Positions 10,301 through 19,549 of a DNA stretch of 64,000 nucleotides are shown here, piece by piece. The stretch comes from Pseudobutyrivibrio sp. OR37 (GTDB lineage: Bacteria; Bacillota; Clostridia; Lachnospirales; Lachnospiraceae), in assembly GCF_900113655.1 (NCBI RefSeq), contig NZ_FOQF01000010.1, positions 45,042-109,041 on the forward strand, in the 5' to 3' direction. Position 1 is the stretch's first letter; each line of letters begins with the position of its first letter. The notes beneath the pieces are model-generated. The model did not search any database. It was not told where the DNA came from and saw only the letters and a program-made list of their open reading frames with translations. The position numbers and the translations under genes were made by a program.

Positions 10301-10582
10301 TTAGCGTACCTTTGACTTCTTTTCGTCCTTACCGTGACCTCTGTAGGTTCTAGTAGCAACGAACTCACCAAGCTTATGTCCAACCATGTCTTCTGTGACA
10401 TATACTGGAACGTGCTTTCTTCCGTCATGTACTGCAATTGTATGTCCAACCATCTGTGGGAAGATTGTAGAACGACGTGACCATGTCTTGATAACTGACT
10501 TGTCGCCGTTTGCGTTCATAGCGTCAACCTTCTTTAATAAGCTTGCATCAGCAAATGGTCCTTTTTTTAATGAACGTGCCAT
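10301..10582 (-). CDS. rpsS: 30S ribosomal protein S19
   Basis: Head protein that pairs with S13. Its 93 residues include [20 protein letters not shown] and [20 protein letters not shown]. No anomaly seen. It lies between rplB and rplV. Confidence 0.98.
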   Translation of the reverse strand: MARSLKKGPFADASLLKKVDAMNANGDKSVIKTWSRRSTIFPQMVGHTIAVHDGRKHVPVYVTEDMVGHKLGEFVATRTYRGHGKDEKKSKVR

Positions 10583-10593
10583 GTGTATCCTCC

Positions 10594-11436
10594 TTACTTG
10601 ATTGCTCTACCATCGCGTCTTCTTACGATGAGCTTGTTAGACTGCTTATGTTTCTTTCTAGTCTTGAGACCAAGAGCAGGCTTGCCCCAAGGTGTACATG
10701 GGCCTGGACGTCCGATAGGAGCGCGGCCCTCACCACCACCATGTGGATGGTCATTAGGGTTCATAACAGAACCACGAACTGTAGGTCTGATACCCATGTG
10801 TCTCTTACGACCAGCTTTACCAATCTTAACAAGGTTGTGATCACCGTTACCGATAACACCGATAGATGCGCGGCAGTTAAGAGGTACCATTCTCATTTCG
10901 CCTGAAGGAAGACGAAGTGTTGCATACTTTCCTTCCTTAGCCATGAGCTGAGCTGAGTTACCAGCTGAACGAACAAGCTGTCCGCCACGACCTGGATAAA
11001 GCTCGATATTGTGAATAAGTGTACCAACTGGGATCTTCTCAAGTGGTAAGCAGTTACCAACTCTAACTTCAGCGTCAGCACCGTTCATAACTGTCATGCC
11101 GTCTGTAAGACCAGCTGGAGCAAGGATGTAAGCCTTCTCACCATCTGCGTAGCAGATAAGAGCGATGTTAGCTGTTCTGTTTGGATCGTACTCGATACCA
11201 ATAACCTTTGCAGGAATTCCATCCTTATTTCTCTTGAAATCGATAAGTCTATATTTCTGTCTGTTACCGCCACCGTGATGTCTAACGGTAATCTTACCCT
11301 GATTGTTACGACCAGCGTGCTTCTTTAATGAAACAACAAGTGACTTCTCTGGAGATGTCTTTGTAATCTCAGCGAAATCTGAACCAGTCATATTTCTTCT
11401 AGAAGGTGTATATGGGTTATATGTCTTAATTCCCAT
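10594..11436 (-). CDS. rplB: 50S ribosomal protein L2
   Basis: A core protein required for peptidyl-transferase activity and subunit joining. At 280 residues it is full length. The C-terminal [19 protein letters not shown] segment with the conserved histidine near the active centre is present. An 81-nt gap upstream of it, after rplW, is longer than most in the operon. Confidence 0.98.
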   Translation of the reverse strand: MGIKTYNPYTPSRRNMTGSDFAEITKTSPEKSLVVSLKKHAGRNNQGKITVRHHGGGNRQKYRLIDFKRNKDGIPAKVIGIEYDPNRTANIALICYADGEKAYILAPAGLTDGMTVMNGADAEVRVGNCLPLEKIPVGTLIHNIELYPGRGGQLVRSAGNSAQLMAKEGKYATLRLPSGEMRMVPLNCRASIGVIGNGDHNLVKIGKAGRKRHMGIRPTVRGSVMNPNDHPHGGGEGRAPIGRPGPCTPWGKPALGLKTRKKHKQSNKLIVRRRDGRAIK

Positions 11437-11517
11437 TTTTGTTCTCCTTTCATGTACTCGTTTATTATCGCGCTCGACTGCGCATACACTAATTTACTCT
11501 TGCCTTTAGGCTATATT

Positions 11518-11817
11518 TTAAAGACCTGAGAAAATTTCGATATCTTTGCTATCAGCTGTAAGCTGTACGATAGCCTTCTTTGTCTTTGCTGTCTTTCCGT
11601 AAGTCATTCCACGTCTCTTTGTCTTGCCATCAGCGTTCATTGTGTTAACTGAAGCAACCTTTACTCCGTCGAACATCTTCTCAACAGCTTCCTTAATCAT
11701 AGTCTTGTTAGCTTCTGGATGAACTAAGAATGTGTACTTCTTCTCAGCCATAGCGTTCATTGACTTCTCTGTGATTACAGGCTTTAGGATTACGTCATAA
11801 TATTGTACATTTGCCAT
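11518..11817 (-). CDS. rplW: 50S ribosomal protein L23
   Basis: Exit-tunnel protein that binds trigger factor, 99 residues. It has the [14 protein letters not shown] start and the block [20 protein letters not shown]. Its ATG overlaps the rplD stop codon (TAATG), consistent with coupled translation. Confidence 0.98.
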   Translation of the reverse strand: MANVQYYDVILKPVITEKSMNAMAEKKYTFLVHPEANKTMIKEAVEKMFDGVKVASVNTMNADGKTKRRGMTYGKTAKTKKAIVQLTADSKDIEIFSGL

Positions 11818-12437
11818 TATGCATATACCTCCTGAATCTGATCTACAGCAGCCTTTGTAACAACTACTGTGTTGTACTTAAGGATGTCATAAACGTTGAT
11901 TGTGTTTGTAAGAGCTGTCTTTACTGTAGGAATGTTCTTTGCAGACATAACTACGTTCTTGTCATTTGTATCAAGAACTACAAGTGCCTTTTCAACGTTA
12001 AGGTTTGTAAGAACCTTTGCAAAATCCTTTGTCTTAATCTCATTTAACTTAAGCTCGTCAACAACGATAAACTTGTTCTCGTTAACTGCAGAAGTGAGAA
12101 CTGACTTAAGAGCTGCTCTCTTTTCCTTCTTATTGAGCTTAAATGAATAATCTCTTGGTGTTGGAGCGAATACAACGCCACCACCTGTCCACTGTGGAGA
12201 TCTTGTAGAACCCTGTCTTGCATGACCTGTTCCCTTCTGTCTCCAAGGTTTTCTACCACCACCAGAAACCTCAGAACGTGTCTTAGCTTTCTGTGTTCCC
12301 TGACGGTTATTTGCAAGCTGCTGGACAACTGCCATGTGAACTAAATGCTCGTTAATCTCAACTGCGAAGATGCTGTCGTTAAGATCCATGGTGCCAACTT
12401 CTTTGCCTTCCATATTGTATACGGATACTTTAGCCAT
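11817..12437 (-). CDS. rplD: 50S ribosomal protein L4
   Basis: Tunnel-constriction protein and, in E. coli, regulator of the S10 operon. The extended loop that enters the tunnel ([20 protein letters not shown], about residues 53-72) is intact. Length is 206 residues. If this operon is autoregulated as in gamma-proteobacteria, L4 would be the candidate, but Firmicutes leaders are not known to work that way. Confidence 0.98.
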   Translation of the reverse strand: MAKVSVYNMEGKEVGTMDLNDSIFAVEINEHLVHMAVVQQLANNRQGTQKAKTRSEVSGGGRKPWRQKGTGHARQGSTRSPQWTGGGVVFAPTPRDYSFKLNKKEKRAALKSVLTSAVNENKFIVVDELKLNEIKTKDFAKVLTNLNVEKALVVLDTNDKNVVMSAKNIPTVKTALTNTINVYDILKYNTVVVTKAAVDQIQEVYA

Positions 12438-12466
12438 CGCTAAGCTCCTCCTTTCCTATCGTAAGA

Positions 12467-13150
12467 TTACTTTCCTGCTTTAACTGACTCTTTGATTGTT
12501 ACAAGAGACTTCTTTGGTCCTGGAACAGCACCCTTTACTAAAAGCAGATTGTTTTCAACATCAACACGTACAATTTCAAGATTCTGAATTGTAACTCGTG
12601 TTCCGCCCATCTGACCAGGCATTCCCTTGCCCTTGAATACACGGCTAGGTGATGAACAAGCACCATTTGAACCCTGATGTCTGTGGAACTTAGAACCGTG
12701 AGCCATAGGACCTCTGTGCTGACCTAATCTCTTGATAGCGCCCTGGAATCCTTTACCCTTTGATGTAGCTGTTGCATCAACCTTGTCACCAGCTTCAAAG
12801 ATATCAGCTTTGATTTCCTGAGCAAGTGCATAATCTGCACAATTGTCAAATCTGAACTCTCTAACGAATCTCTTTGGCTCAACACCAGCCTTATCGAAGT
12901 GACCCTTCTCTGGCTTGTTTACGCCATTACGATGAATGATTTCTTTGCGTCCGTTTGCATCTTTATTAACAAGCTTAACCTTCTTGTCGATAAAGCCAAC
13001 CTGAACTGCATCGTAACCGTCGTTCTCTACTGTTTTGATCTGTGTAACAACACAAGGACCAGCAGAAAGTACAGTTACAGGAATAAGCTCGCCGCCTTCA
13101 TTGAAGACCTGAGTCATTCCGACCTTTGTAGCTAAAATAGCTTTCTTCAT
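12467..13150 (-). CDS. rplC: 50S ribosomal protein L3
   Basis: Early assembly protein near the peptidyl-transferase centre. The start [16 protein letters not shown] follows GGAGG by 8 nt and gives 227 residues; an upstream reading adds only five residues and lacks a ribosome binding site. The [20 protein letters not shown] block is present. A 165-nt gap separates it from rpsJ. Confidence 0.97.
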   Translation of the reverse strand: MKKAILATKVGMTQVFNEGGELIPVTVLSAGPCVVTQIKTVENDGYDAVQVGFIDKKVKLVNKDANGRKEIIHRNGVNKPEKGHFDKAGVEPKRFVREFRFDNCADYALAQEIKADIFEAGDKVDATATSKGKGFQGAIKRLGQHRGPMAHGSKFHRHQGSNGACSSPSRVFKGKGMPGQMGGTRVTIQNLEIVRVDVENNLLLVKGAVPGPKKSLVTIKESVKAGK

Positions 13151-13315
13151 GTTTCTTACCTCCATTTTCTACAGCGGAACGCTTCTTGCCCAAAACTATG
13201 GGGTAGCGGAACCGTTCATCCTAGAACAGTGTCATATAAGTGGAACTAGATAAGAAATCTAAGTTGCTTCTATATAAAACCATCTTGGATGTTTACAAAA
13301 TTTGTTTGAACTCAA

Positions 13316-13627
13316 TTACTTGTTCTTGATGCTGATTTCAACACCTGCTGGCATTTCTAACTTAGAAAGTGCTTCAACAGTCTTCTGTGTTGGATCGATG
13401 ACATCAATCAATCTCTTATGAGTTCTCTGCTCGAACTGCTCACGAGAGTCTTTGTACTTATGTACAGCTCTAAGAATAGTAACAACTTCCTTCTTTGTTG
13501 GAAGAGGTACAGGACCACTAACCTGGGCTCCGTTCTTCTTAACAGTCTCGATGATTTTCTTGGCAGATGAATCTACTAACTCATGATCATAAGCCTTGAG
13601 TGTGATTCTCATAACTTGATTTGCCAT
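13316..13627 (-). CDS. rpsJ: 30S ribosomal protein S10 (NusE)
   Basis: First gene of the operon. It acts both in the 30S head and as NusE in transcription antitermination. The start [20 protein letters not shown] follows AGGAGG and gives 103 residues; a longer frame would include 22 atypical residues of the leader. [16 protein letters not shown] is the family core. Confidence 0.98.
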   Translation of the reverse strand: MANQVMRITLKAYDHELVDSSAKKIIETVKKNGAQVSGPVPLPTKKEVVTILRAVHKYKDSREQFEQRTHKRLIDVIDPTQKTVEALSKLEMPAGVEISIKNK

Positions 13628-13890
13628 AAAAAAAGTCTCCTCCTTTTTCGTTTTTCTTACTTCTGAAAAATCGAACAAGTGGCGACTGTACACTTACCCG
13701 TGTGTTTCATGCTTCAACTTTTAAAAAGTGAACCAAGTTCTCACACGTCGTCTCCGCAAAGCGGACGGTTTTCTGTTGTACAGTGACTTGTCGTCAGTTT
13801 CCTAACTTGACATTCGCTCCACGGAAAACCAACCTTAGCAAGCTAGGTTGCAACCTCACGCTTCATAGCTATCATGTCACAGCAAGTAAT
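13628..13890 (-). promoter_or_regulatory. Structured 5' leader of the S10 operon
   Basis: About 250 nt of transcribed, apparently non-coding sequence between the promoter and rpsJ. Stable hairpins are visible on the minus strand, for example CAACCTAGC pairing with GCTAAGGTTG (one bulge, about 13830-13855) and CCGC-TTT-GCGG (about 13757-13767). A leader of this length ahead of rpsJ suggests control by a ribosomal protein or by attenuation. The ligand cannot be read from the sequence. Confidence 0.5.
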
Positions 13891-13919
13891 AATATACACG
13901 AGAATGGGGGTATCTGCAA
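13891..13919 (-). promoter_or_regulatory. Promoter of the S10 ribosomal operon
   Basis: On the minus strand a -35 TTGCAG (13914-13919) and a -10 TATATT (13891-13896) are separated by exactly 17 nt. It is a sigma-A type promoter of near-consensus quality, placed about 260 nt upstream of rpsJ and facing it. Confidence 0.75.
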
Positions 13920-13936
13920 GAAAAACTAAGAAATAA

Positions 13937-13965
13937 TTGTATTTTATTAAGAACAATCTTAAAAT
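13937..13965 (+). promoter_or_regulatory. Possible promoter of the methyltransferase gene
   Basis: On the plus strand TTGTAT (13937-13942) and TAAAAT (13960-13965) are 17 nt apart, about 110 nt before the methyltransferase start codon. It is divergent from the ribosomal promoter and the two -35 boxes are about 18 bp apart. Match quality is moderate. Confidence 0.45.
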
Positions 13966-14076
13966 TAACTATATGTTGTGGTCAAAACCTAGAACATACA
14001 CAAAAAGCCATTGAACAATAACAAATTTTACTTATACTATTTAAGTCAACATATTATATATATAAGAGGTAACAAT

Positions 14077-14964
14077 ATGCAAGTAGCAAATAATTGGAAA
14101 GATTATGAAATAATAGATTGCTCTACAGGTGAAAAGCTAGAGCGTTGGGGAGAATATGTTCTTCTTCGTCCCGATCCACAGGTCATCTGGAACACAAAGA
14201 AATCCTCTCCTTATTATAAGAAGTTAAACGGTCACTATCATCGTTCTAATAAGGGTGGCGGCGAATGGGAGTTTTTTGATTTACCAGAGCAGTGGACAAT
14301 CAGCTATCCTATTTGCAATCACGACCTTACCTTCAATATTAAGCCTTTCGCTTTTAAGCACACAGGCATCTTCCCTGAGCAGGCTGTTAACTGGGATTGG
14401 TTTTCTTCTATTATAAATAAGGAAATCAAAGAAAAGAATCGCCCTGTAAAGGTGCTTAACCTTTTTGCTTATACTGGTGGTGCTACACTGGCTGCTGCGG
14501 CTGCAGGTGCACAGGTTACTCACGTAGATGCTTCGAAAGGTATGGTTGGATGGGCAAAAGAGAATGCTGCATCCTCTGGCTTAGGTGATGCTCCTATCAG
14601 ATGGCTTGTTGATGATTGCCGTAAATTCGTTGAGAGAGAAATTAGACGTGGTAACAAATATGATGGTATCATCATGGATCCACCTTCATATGGAAGAGGC
14701 TCTAAGAATGAGGTTTGGAAGATTGAGGATGATATCTTCCCATTCATTCAGCTTTGCGAGCAGATTATGTCTGATGACGCTCTCTTCTTCCTAGTCAACT
14801 CATACACTACTGGTCTTCAGCCTGCAGTTCTTAACTACATGATTAGCACTGCATTATTAAAGAACCATCCAGGTACAGTAACAGCTGATGAGATTGGTCT
14901 TCCTGTTACAGAATCAGGTCTTGTTCTTCCTTGTGGAGCAAGCGGACGTTGGACTAGAGCTTAA
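14077..14964 (+). CDS. Class I SAM-dependent methyltransferase (RlmK/RlmI-like)
   Basis: Probable rRNA or other nucleic-acid methyltransferase of the COG1092 type. The SAM-binding glycine-rich motif is VLNLFAYTGGATLAAAAAGA (about residues 127-146), followed by the acidic VDASKGM and the catalytic-type DPPSYGRG (about 203-210). The DPPSY motif is characteristic of amino-methylating or m5C enzymes of this group. The ATG at 14077 is chosen because AGAGG lies 7 nt upstream; an earlier in-frame ATG adds 22 residues with no ribosome binding site. A MATE gene follows after 39 nt. The exact substrate is unknown. Confidence 0.85.
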   Translation: MQVANNWKDYEIIDCSTGEKLERWGEYVLLRPDPQVIWNTKKSSPYYKKLNGHYHRSNKGGGEWEFFDLPEQWTISYPICNHDLTFNIKPFAFKHTGIFPEQAVNWDWFSSIINKEIKEKNRPVKVLNLFAYTGGATLAAAAAGAQVTHVDASKGMVGWAKENAASSGLGDAPIRWLVDDCRKFVEREIRRGNKYDGIIMDPPSYGRGSKNEVWKIEDDIFPFIQLCEQIMSDDALFFLVNSYTTGLQPAVLNYMISTALLKNHPGTVTADEIGLPVTESGLVLPCGASGRWTRA

Positions 14965-15003
14965 ACTGAACAAAACTACTATATTATAGAAGGAACTATT
15001 ACA

Positions 15004-16374
15004 ATGGGAGAGACTACAAAAACAAATCCACTTGGCACTGAGCCTGTGGGCACGCTTCTTAGAAAATTTGCGATACCTAGCATCATCGCAATGCTTGTAG
15101 GTTCACTTTACAACATGGTGGACCAGCTATTCATAGGTAACTTTGTTGGGCCACTTGGAAATGGTGCTACCAACATACAGTTTCCACTTTCAATTTTAAA
15201 TGTATCTATTGCACTTTTATGTGGAATCGGTTCTGCATCTACCTTTAATCTTGCCATGGGACGTGGTGAGACCAAAAAGGCAGGCTATTATATCGGTAAC
15301 GCAGTATCTGTAATGTTGATTGGTGGACTTATCCTTTCGTGTGTTACAGAGATTTTCCTTGAGCCTATCCTTTTAGGCTGTGGTGCTACTGAAAATATTC
15401 TTCCTTATGCAATGGAATATTCAAGAGTGTGTGCTCTAGGCTACCCTCTTTTCATCTTATCAGCAGGTGGTGCTCACATAGTTAGAGCTGATGGTAGTCC
15501 TAATATGACTATGGCCATCAACATGACTGGTGCCATTATAAACACAGTTTTAGACTTTTTATTTGTTGCAGTATTTGGATGGGGAATGACTGGTGCTGCT
15601 GTTGCCACAATCATTGGGCAGTACATTGCAGGAATCATGGTACTTGTCTACCTTACAAAATTCAAAACTGTAAAGCTTGAAAAGAAGCACTTCATTCCAA
15701 ACCTGCATATTATTTTGGCAATTACTTCACTTGGTGCCGCACCATTTATTAATCAGATTGCTATGATGCTTGTTCAAATCGTAATGAATCACGTAATGGG
15801 ACACTACGGTGCACAGTCAATCTATGGCTCTGATATACCTATCACATGCGCAGGTATCATATCAAAGGTAAATGGAATCTGTTTCTCTTTTGTTATTGGT
15901 ATTTCACAGGGATTGCAGCCAATTATCAGTTTTAACTATGGCGCTAAGAATTATAAACGTGTTAAGGATGCATATCATCTGGCTATCAAACTGGCTTTTT
16001 GCATTACAACAGTAAGCTGGTTATTCTTCCAGCTTTTCCCTAGACAGATTGTATCAATATTTGGATCAGGAAGTGATTTGTACTTTGACTTCTGTACAAG
16101 ATATTTCAGAATTTTCTTATTTGGAATTTGTACTGCTTTCCTACAGCCTTTATCATCAAACTTCTTTACATCAATAGGAAAGCCTTATAAGGGAATATTT
16201 ATGTCACTTACAAGACAGGTGCTATTCCTTACACCATTAATCATTTGCTTGCCAATGATATTCGGATTCGACGGTGTACTTTACGCAGGACCAATAGCTG
16301 ACGTACTTTCATTTATAGTATGCTTCACTTTGATAAGACGCGAGTTCAGCCACCGCGAATTCCGCTCAGAATAA
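15004..16374 (+). CDS. MATE family efflux transporter
   Basis: Multidrug/toxin exporter coupled to Na+ or H+. The 456 residues have about 12 hydrophobic segments in two homologous halves, with the typical N-terminus PVGTLLRKFAIPSIIAMLVG and, after the midpoint, GISQGLQPIISFNYGAKNYK, a hallmark of the MepA-like branch. GAAGGAAC precedes the ATG. It is probably co-transcribed with the methyltransferase. It ends 3 bp from the convergent binding-protein gene and no terminator is visible in that gap. The natural substrate is unknown. Confidence 0.9.
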   Translation: MGETTKTNPLGTEPVGTLLRKFAIPSIIAMLVGSLYNMVDQLFIGNFVGPLGNGATNIQFPLSILNVSIALLCGIGSASTFNLAMGRGETKKAGYYIGNAVSVMLIGGLILSCVTEIFLEPILLGCGATENILPYAMEYSRVCALGYPLFILSAGGAHIVRADGSPNMTMAINMTGAIINTVLDFLFVAVFGWGMTGAAVATIIGQYIAGIMVLVYLTKFKTVKLEKKHFIPNLHIILAITSLGAAPFINQIAMMLVQIVMNHVMGHYGAQSIYGSDIPITCAGIISKVNGICFSFVIGISQGLQPIISFNYGAKNYKRVKDAYHLAIKLAFCITTVSWLFFQLFPRQIVSIFGSGSDLYFDFCTRYFRIFLFGICTAFLQPLSSNFFTSIGKPYKGIFMSLTRQVLFLTPLIICLPMIFGFDGVLYAGPIADVLSFIVCFTLIRREFSHREFRSE

Positions 16375-16377
16375 TTT

Positions 16378-17418
16378 CTATTTTAACGGGTTGACCACTG
16401 TATATTCGATATCGTCAACCGTAACAGTCTCAACATCGGTTAGGGTGCTGAAGATGCTTTCCTCGACATAATTGAATTTCTCGGGAATACGGCCTTCTTC
16501 AAGAGCCTTTATCATTGCTTCTACTCTAGGGCCATGTAAAGGATTGCACTCTCCGATGCAGGCTATTTTGCCTAAGGCTGCATAAGATAACGCTTCTCTA
16601 TTAATTCCATCAAATGATAAAACCATTATCTCACCATTTTCAATGTCGGCGCCGGCCTTGTAGCCTGCAGCCTCTATTGCCTTAATGGCACCTATAGCTT
16701 CATTATCATTTTCACAATATACAACATTAATATTATCGTATTCACGAAGTAGCTCTGTCATTACCTCGCGACCTTTTTCCTGGGTGAAATCTGCATCACG
16801 AAGAGCCACTATATCCCAGCCATGCTCTAGTGCGGCTTCGTTAAGACCACGGGAGCGTCCAAGCTGAGCTGTAGAGCCTAAGGTTCCCTGCAAATCTACA
16901 ATATGAAGATTCTCCGATGGAATGTCGTGTACCACTGTGTATTGATATAACCACTCGCACACCTTTTTGCCTTCAAGCTCAAAATCTGAGCCAATCCAGC
17001 ACTGATACAAAGACCTATCCGCCACATCCACCATACGGTCTACAAGAATTACAGGAATCTGAGCCTCCTTTGCCTCTTCCAAAACAGAGTCCCAGCCAGA
17101 TTCAGTAACTGGCGCAAGAACGATGTAGTCTACATCCTGCTGAATGAAGGTACGAATAGCCGTAATCTGATTGGTTTGCTTCTGCTGGCCATCATTAAAT
17201 ACCAGACTATAATCAGTGTCCTCCCCAAAGGCTTCCTTCATGGATTCAGTATTAGCGCTGCGCCAATCTGATTCAGCCCCCAGCTGGGAAAAGCCCACGA
17301 CTATCTTCCCGCTTTCTGTATTTTCAATTTCTTCTGTCTGAACAGGACGACTGCTCCCGCAGCCAGTTAGTACCAGCAACGAGAGCAGAAGCCACATAAA
17401 AGTCTTTTTATTTTTCAT
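16378..17418 (-). CDS. Sugar ABC transporter binding lipoprotein, YtfQ-like (second copy)
   Basis: Extracytoplasmic sugar-binding protein of the periplasmic-binding-protein-1 fold, 346 residues. The signal MKNKKTFMWLLLSLLVLTGC ends in a lipobox with C20. The regions QTNQITAIRTFIQQDVDYIV, APVTESGWDSVL and VILVDRMVD resemble E. coli YtfQ, which binds galactofuranose. It is the last gene of the importer operon, 5 nt after the second permease gene, with only a weak ribosome binding site, so it is probably made in smaller amounts than the first binding protein at 21135-22169. The two differ markedly, which suggests a different ligand or a sensor role. Confidence 0.85.
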   Translation of the reverse strand: MKNKKTFMWLLLSLLVLTGCGSSRPVQTEEIENTESGKIVVGFSQLGAESDWRSANTESMKEAFGEDTDYSLVFNDGQQKQTNQITAIRTFIQQDVDYIVLAPVTESGWDSVLEEAKEAQIPVILVDRMVDVADRSLYQCWIGSDFELEGKKVCEWLYQYTVVHDIPSENLHIVDLQGTLGSTAQLGRSRGLNEAALEHGWDIVALRDADFTQEKGREVMTELLREYDNINVVYCENDNEAIGAIKAIEAAGYKAGADIENGEIMVLSFDGINREALSYAALGKIACIGECNPLHGPRVEAMIKALEEGRIPEKFNYVEESIFSTLTDVETVTVDDIEYTVVNPLK

Positions 17419-17423
17419 AAATA

Positions 17424-18464
17424 TTATACTGCCTTTAATGCCTTCTTCTTATTAGCCATGATAACACTCTGAATCAAAAGGAACAAGCATAGCATTGCAG
17501 CAATTGTAATTCCTGTCCACCAAGCCTGATCGAAACCAGCTGATGAAACGATGTTTTGAATTGTACTAAGTGAAAGAACACCGAATAATGTTCCGATGAT
17601 ATTTCCTACACCACCTGTAAGCATTGTACCGCCGATGATAGATGAAGCGATTGCGTTCATTTCCATACCCATTGCGTGAGATGCTGCACCAGAACCTACG
17701 TGAAGGAAATATACATATCCACCAACGCCTGCTAAAAGTGAGCAGATAAGGTGAGATAAAAACTTTGTGCGCTTTACATTGATACCAAGCATGAGAGCAC
17801 TTTGCATGTTACCACCAACTGCATAGAAGCTACGTCCAAGCTTTGTCCAACGTAAAACTGCAAATAAAACAATGACGATAATAAGTGCGACAACAACACC
17901 AATTTCTACATAAGCTGGAACGTAAGCGCCAAGCTTGTTTGTAGAGCCCATTCCTGGAACATTGATACGTGTTAATTTTAAAGCTACAAACTTTTCATTA
18001 GCAACGTTGAATGGTGCTGTGTTTACGATTGTTGTCATGCCCCTGGCGAAGAACATACCTGCCAGAGATACAATAAATGGCTGGATATCTAGATATGCAA
18101 CAAGCACGCCCTGAACGATACCATAAGCAAGTCCGATACCAAGTGCAATCAAAATGGAACCAAAGATTGAACCATCATGATAATCAAGGTAAACGGCACA
18201 GCACATTGATACAAGAGCAACAACACCACCGATAGAAATATCGATTCCGCCTGTAATCATTACAAGGCTCATGCCGCAGGATGTAATGATAAGTGCTGCG
18301 TTGGCATTTAAGATATTGAAGAATGCCTGTGGCTTGGTGAAGGCTCCACCAAGAATTAAAGCTGCTCCAATATACATAATTACGAATACAATAATTGTGA
18401 TAGAAAGAAGAAGGTTTGTATCACTAACGCGAGTGAAAATACTTTCCTTTTTACTCTTTTCCAT
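17424..18464 (-). CDS. Sugar ABC transporter permease, YjfF-like
   Basis: Membrane subunit of a ribose/galactofuranose-type importer. The 346 residues have about 8-10 hydrophobic helices; GGIDISIGGVVALVSMCCAV is the conserved segment of this permease family and GGTMLTGGVGNIIGTLFG the C-terminal EAA-like region. It starts in a TAATG overlap with the preceding permease, so the two are translated together and presumably form a heterodimer. Confidence 0.88.
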   Translation of the reverse strand: MEKSKKESIFTRVSDTNLLLSITIIVFVIMYIGAALILGGAFTKPQAFFNILNANAALIITSCGMSLVMITGGIDISIGGVVALVSMCCAVYLDYHDGSIFGSILIALGIGLAYGIVQGVLVAYLDIQPFIVSLAGMFFARGMTTIVNTAPFNVANEKFVALKLTRINVPGMGSTNKLGAYVPAYVEIGVVVALIIVIVLFAVLRWTKLGRSFYAVGGNMQSALMLGINVKRTKFLSHLICSLLAGVGGYVYFLHVGSGAASHAMGMEMNAIASSIIGGTMLTGGVGNIIGTLFGVLSLSTIQNIVSSAGFDQAWWTGITIAAMLCLFLLIQSVIMANKKKALKAV

Positions 18465-19549
18465 TATGCCACCTCCTTCTTGCTAGTTAAGTTTTTGCTG
18501 AGCTTTCTAAGATACTCACGAACAGTTGGAGCAGAGAATACCACAAGAAGGATTACTACTACTGCCTTGTATGCTGCAAGAGCATCTGAGCTAACCTCAA
18601 ACTTATAAAGTGTAGTTGTCAAAAACTGGATTACATAAGCTGCAAGAACTGATGCCCAGATATTGAACTTACCACCTGATAATGCGTTTCCACCAAGAGC
18701 TACTGCAAGGATTGCATCCATTTCGATATCCTTTGCAATAACTGAATAGTTGATTGTAGATAGACGGCTTACCTTAATAAGTGCTGCTACTGCAACGCAT
18801 AAACCTAAAATTACAAATGCTAAAATCTTGATAGCTGTAGGATTGATACCATTTAATCTAGATGATTTTTCGTTGATACCTACTGCCTGTGTGTAAAGTC
18901 CTAAGTTTGTATACTTAAGAACTAATGCAATGATGATAATGCATCCAATTGCGATAAATACTGTTGTTGGAACTGGAATTCCTGGGATGAAGCCTCCGAA
19001 ATATCCAAACTTTGGATCTGGAACGATTGGAAGCTCATTGTTGTTAATCCAAGCTGCGATTGAACGTCCAGCTGTAAATAATATCAGTGTGGCAATCATA
19101 GGTTGAATCTTAAATATGGCTACCAAAACACCATTAAACAGACCACAAAGCATACCAACAATACATGCTACTAAAAATGCTACGATAACAGGTGTTGCTA
19201 TTTCTGTTGGACGAGCCTCGCCACCGCATAATACTCTAAGCATTGCAGAACCTGCGATTGCTATTGTTGCACCTACGGAAATATCCTGTCCACCTGAAGC
19301 TGCTGTAACAAGTGTCATACCAATTGCAAGGATTGCAAGCTCTGAGCCGTAATCCAAAATTGTGATTAAGTATCCAGATAAAACAGGGTTGCCTGCGTTG
19401 TTAAGTCCCATTGTTACTTTGAAAAATGTTGGGTCATGGACTAAGTTAATCACCGCTAAAAGAAGCAATGCTAAAAGTGGTATAAACATCTGATTAGAAA
19501 TCAACCTACGCCAAAAGTTTTCTCCCTTTTTTGTTTTACTCATTTTCAT
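18464..19549 (-). CDS. Sugar ABC transporter permease, YtfT-like
   Basis: Partner permease, 361 residues from the ATG at 19549, which follows GGAGG by 5 nt (a GTG six nt upstream lies inside the ribosome binding site). The conserved segment TAASGGQDISVGATIAIAGS and the C-terminal ALGGNALSGGKFNIWASVLA are typical. Its first codons overlap the end of the ATPase gene. With the YjfF-like protein it should form the membrane channel of the importer. Confidence 0.88.
   Translation of the reverse strand: MKMSKTKKGENFWRRLISNQMFIPLLALLLLAVINLVHDPTFFKVTMGLNNAGNPVLSGYLITILDYGSELAILAIGMTLVTAASGGQDISVGATIAIAGSAMLRVLCGGEARPTEIATPVIVAFLVACIVGMLCGLFNGVLVAIFKIQPMIATLILFTAGRSIAAWINNNELPIVPDPKFGYFGGFIPGIPVPTTVFIAIGCIIIIALVLKYTNLGLYTQAVGINEKSSRLNGINPTAIKILAFVILGLCVAVAALIKVSRLSTINYSVIAKDIEMDAILAVALGGNALSGGKFNIWASVLAAYVIQFLTTTLYKFEVSSDALAAYKAVVVILLVVFSAPTVREYLRKLSKNLTSKKEVA

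Noticed and set aside
16370..16385. Expected terminator between the MATE exporter and the convergent binding-protein gene
   Set aside because: Only 3 bp separate the stop codons and no stable hairpin with a U-tract is visible near them.
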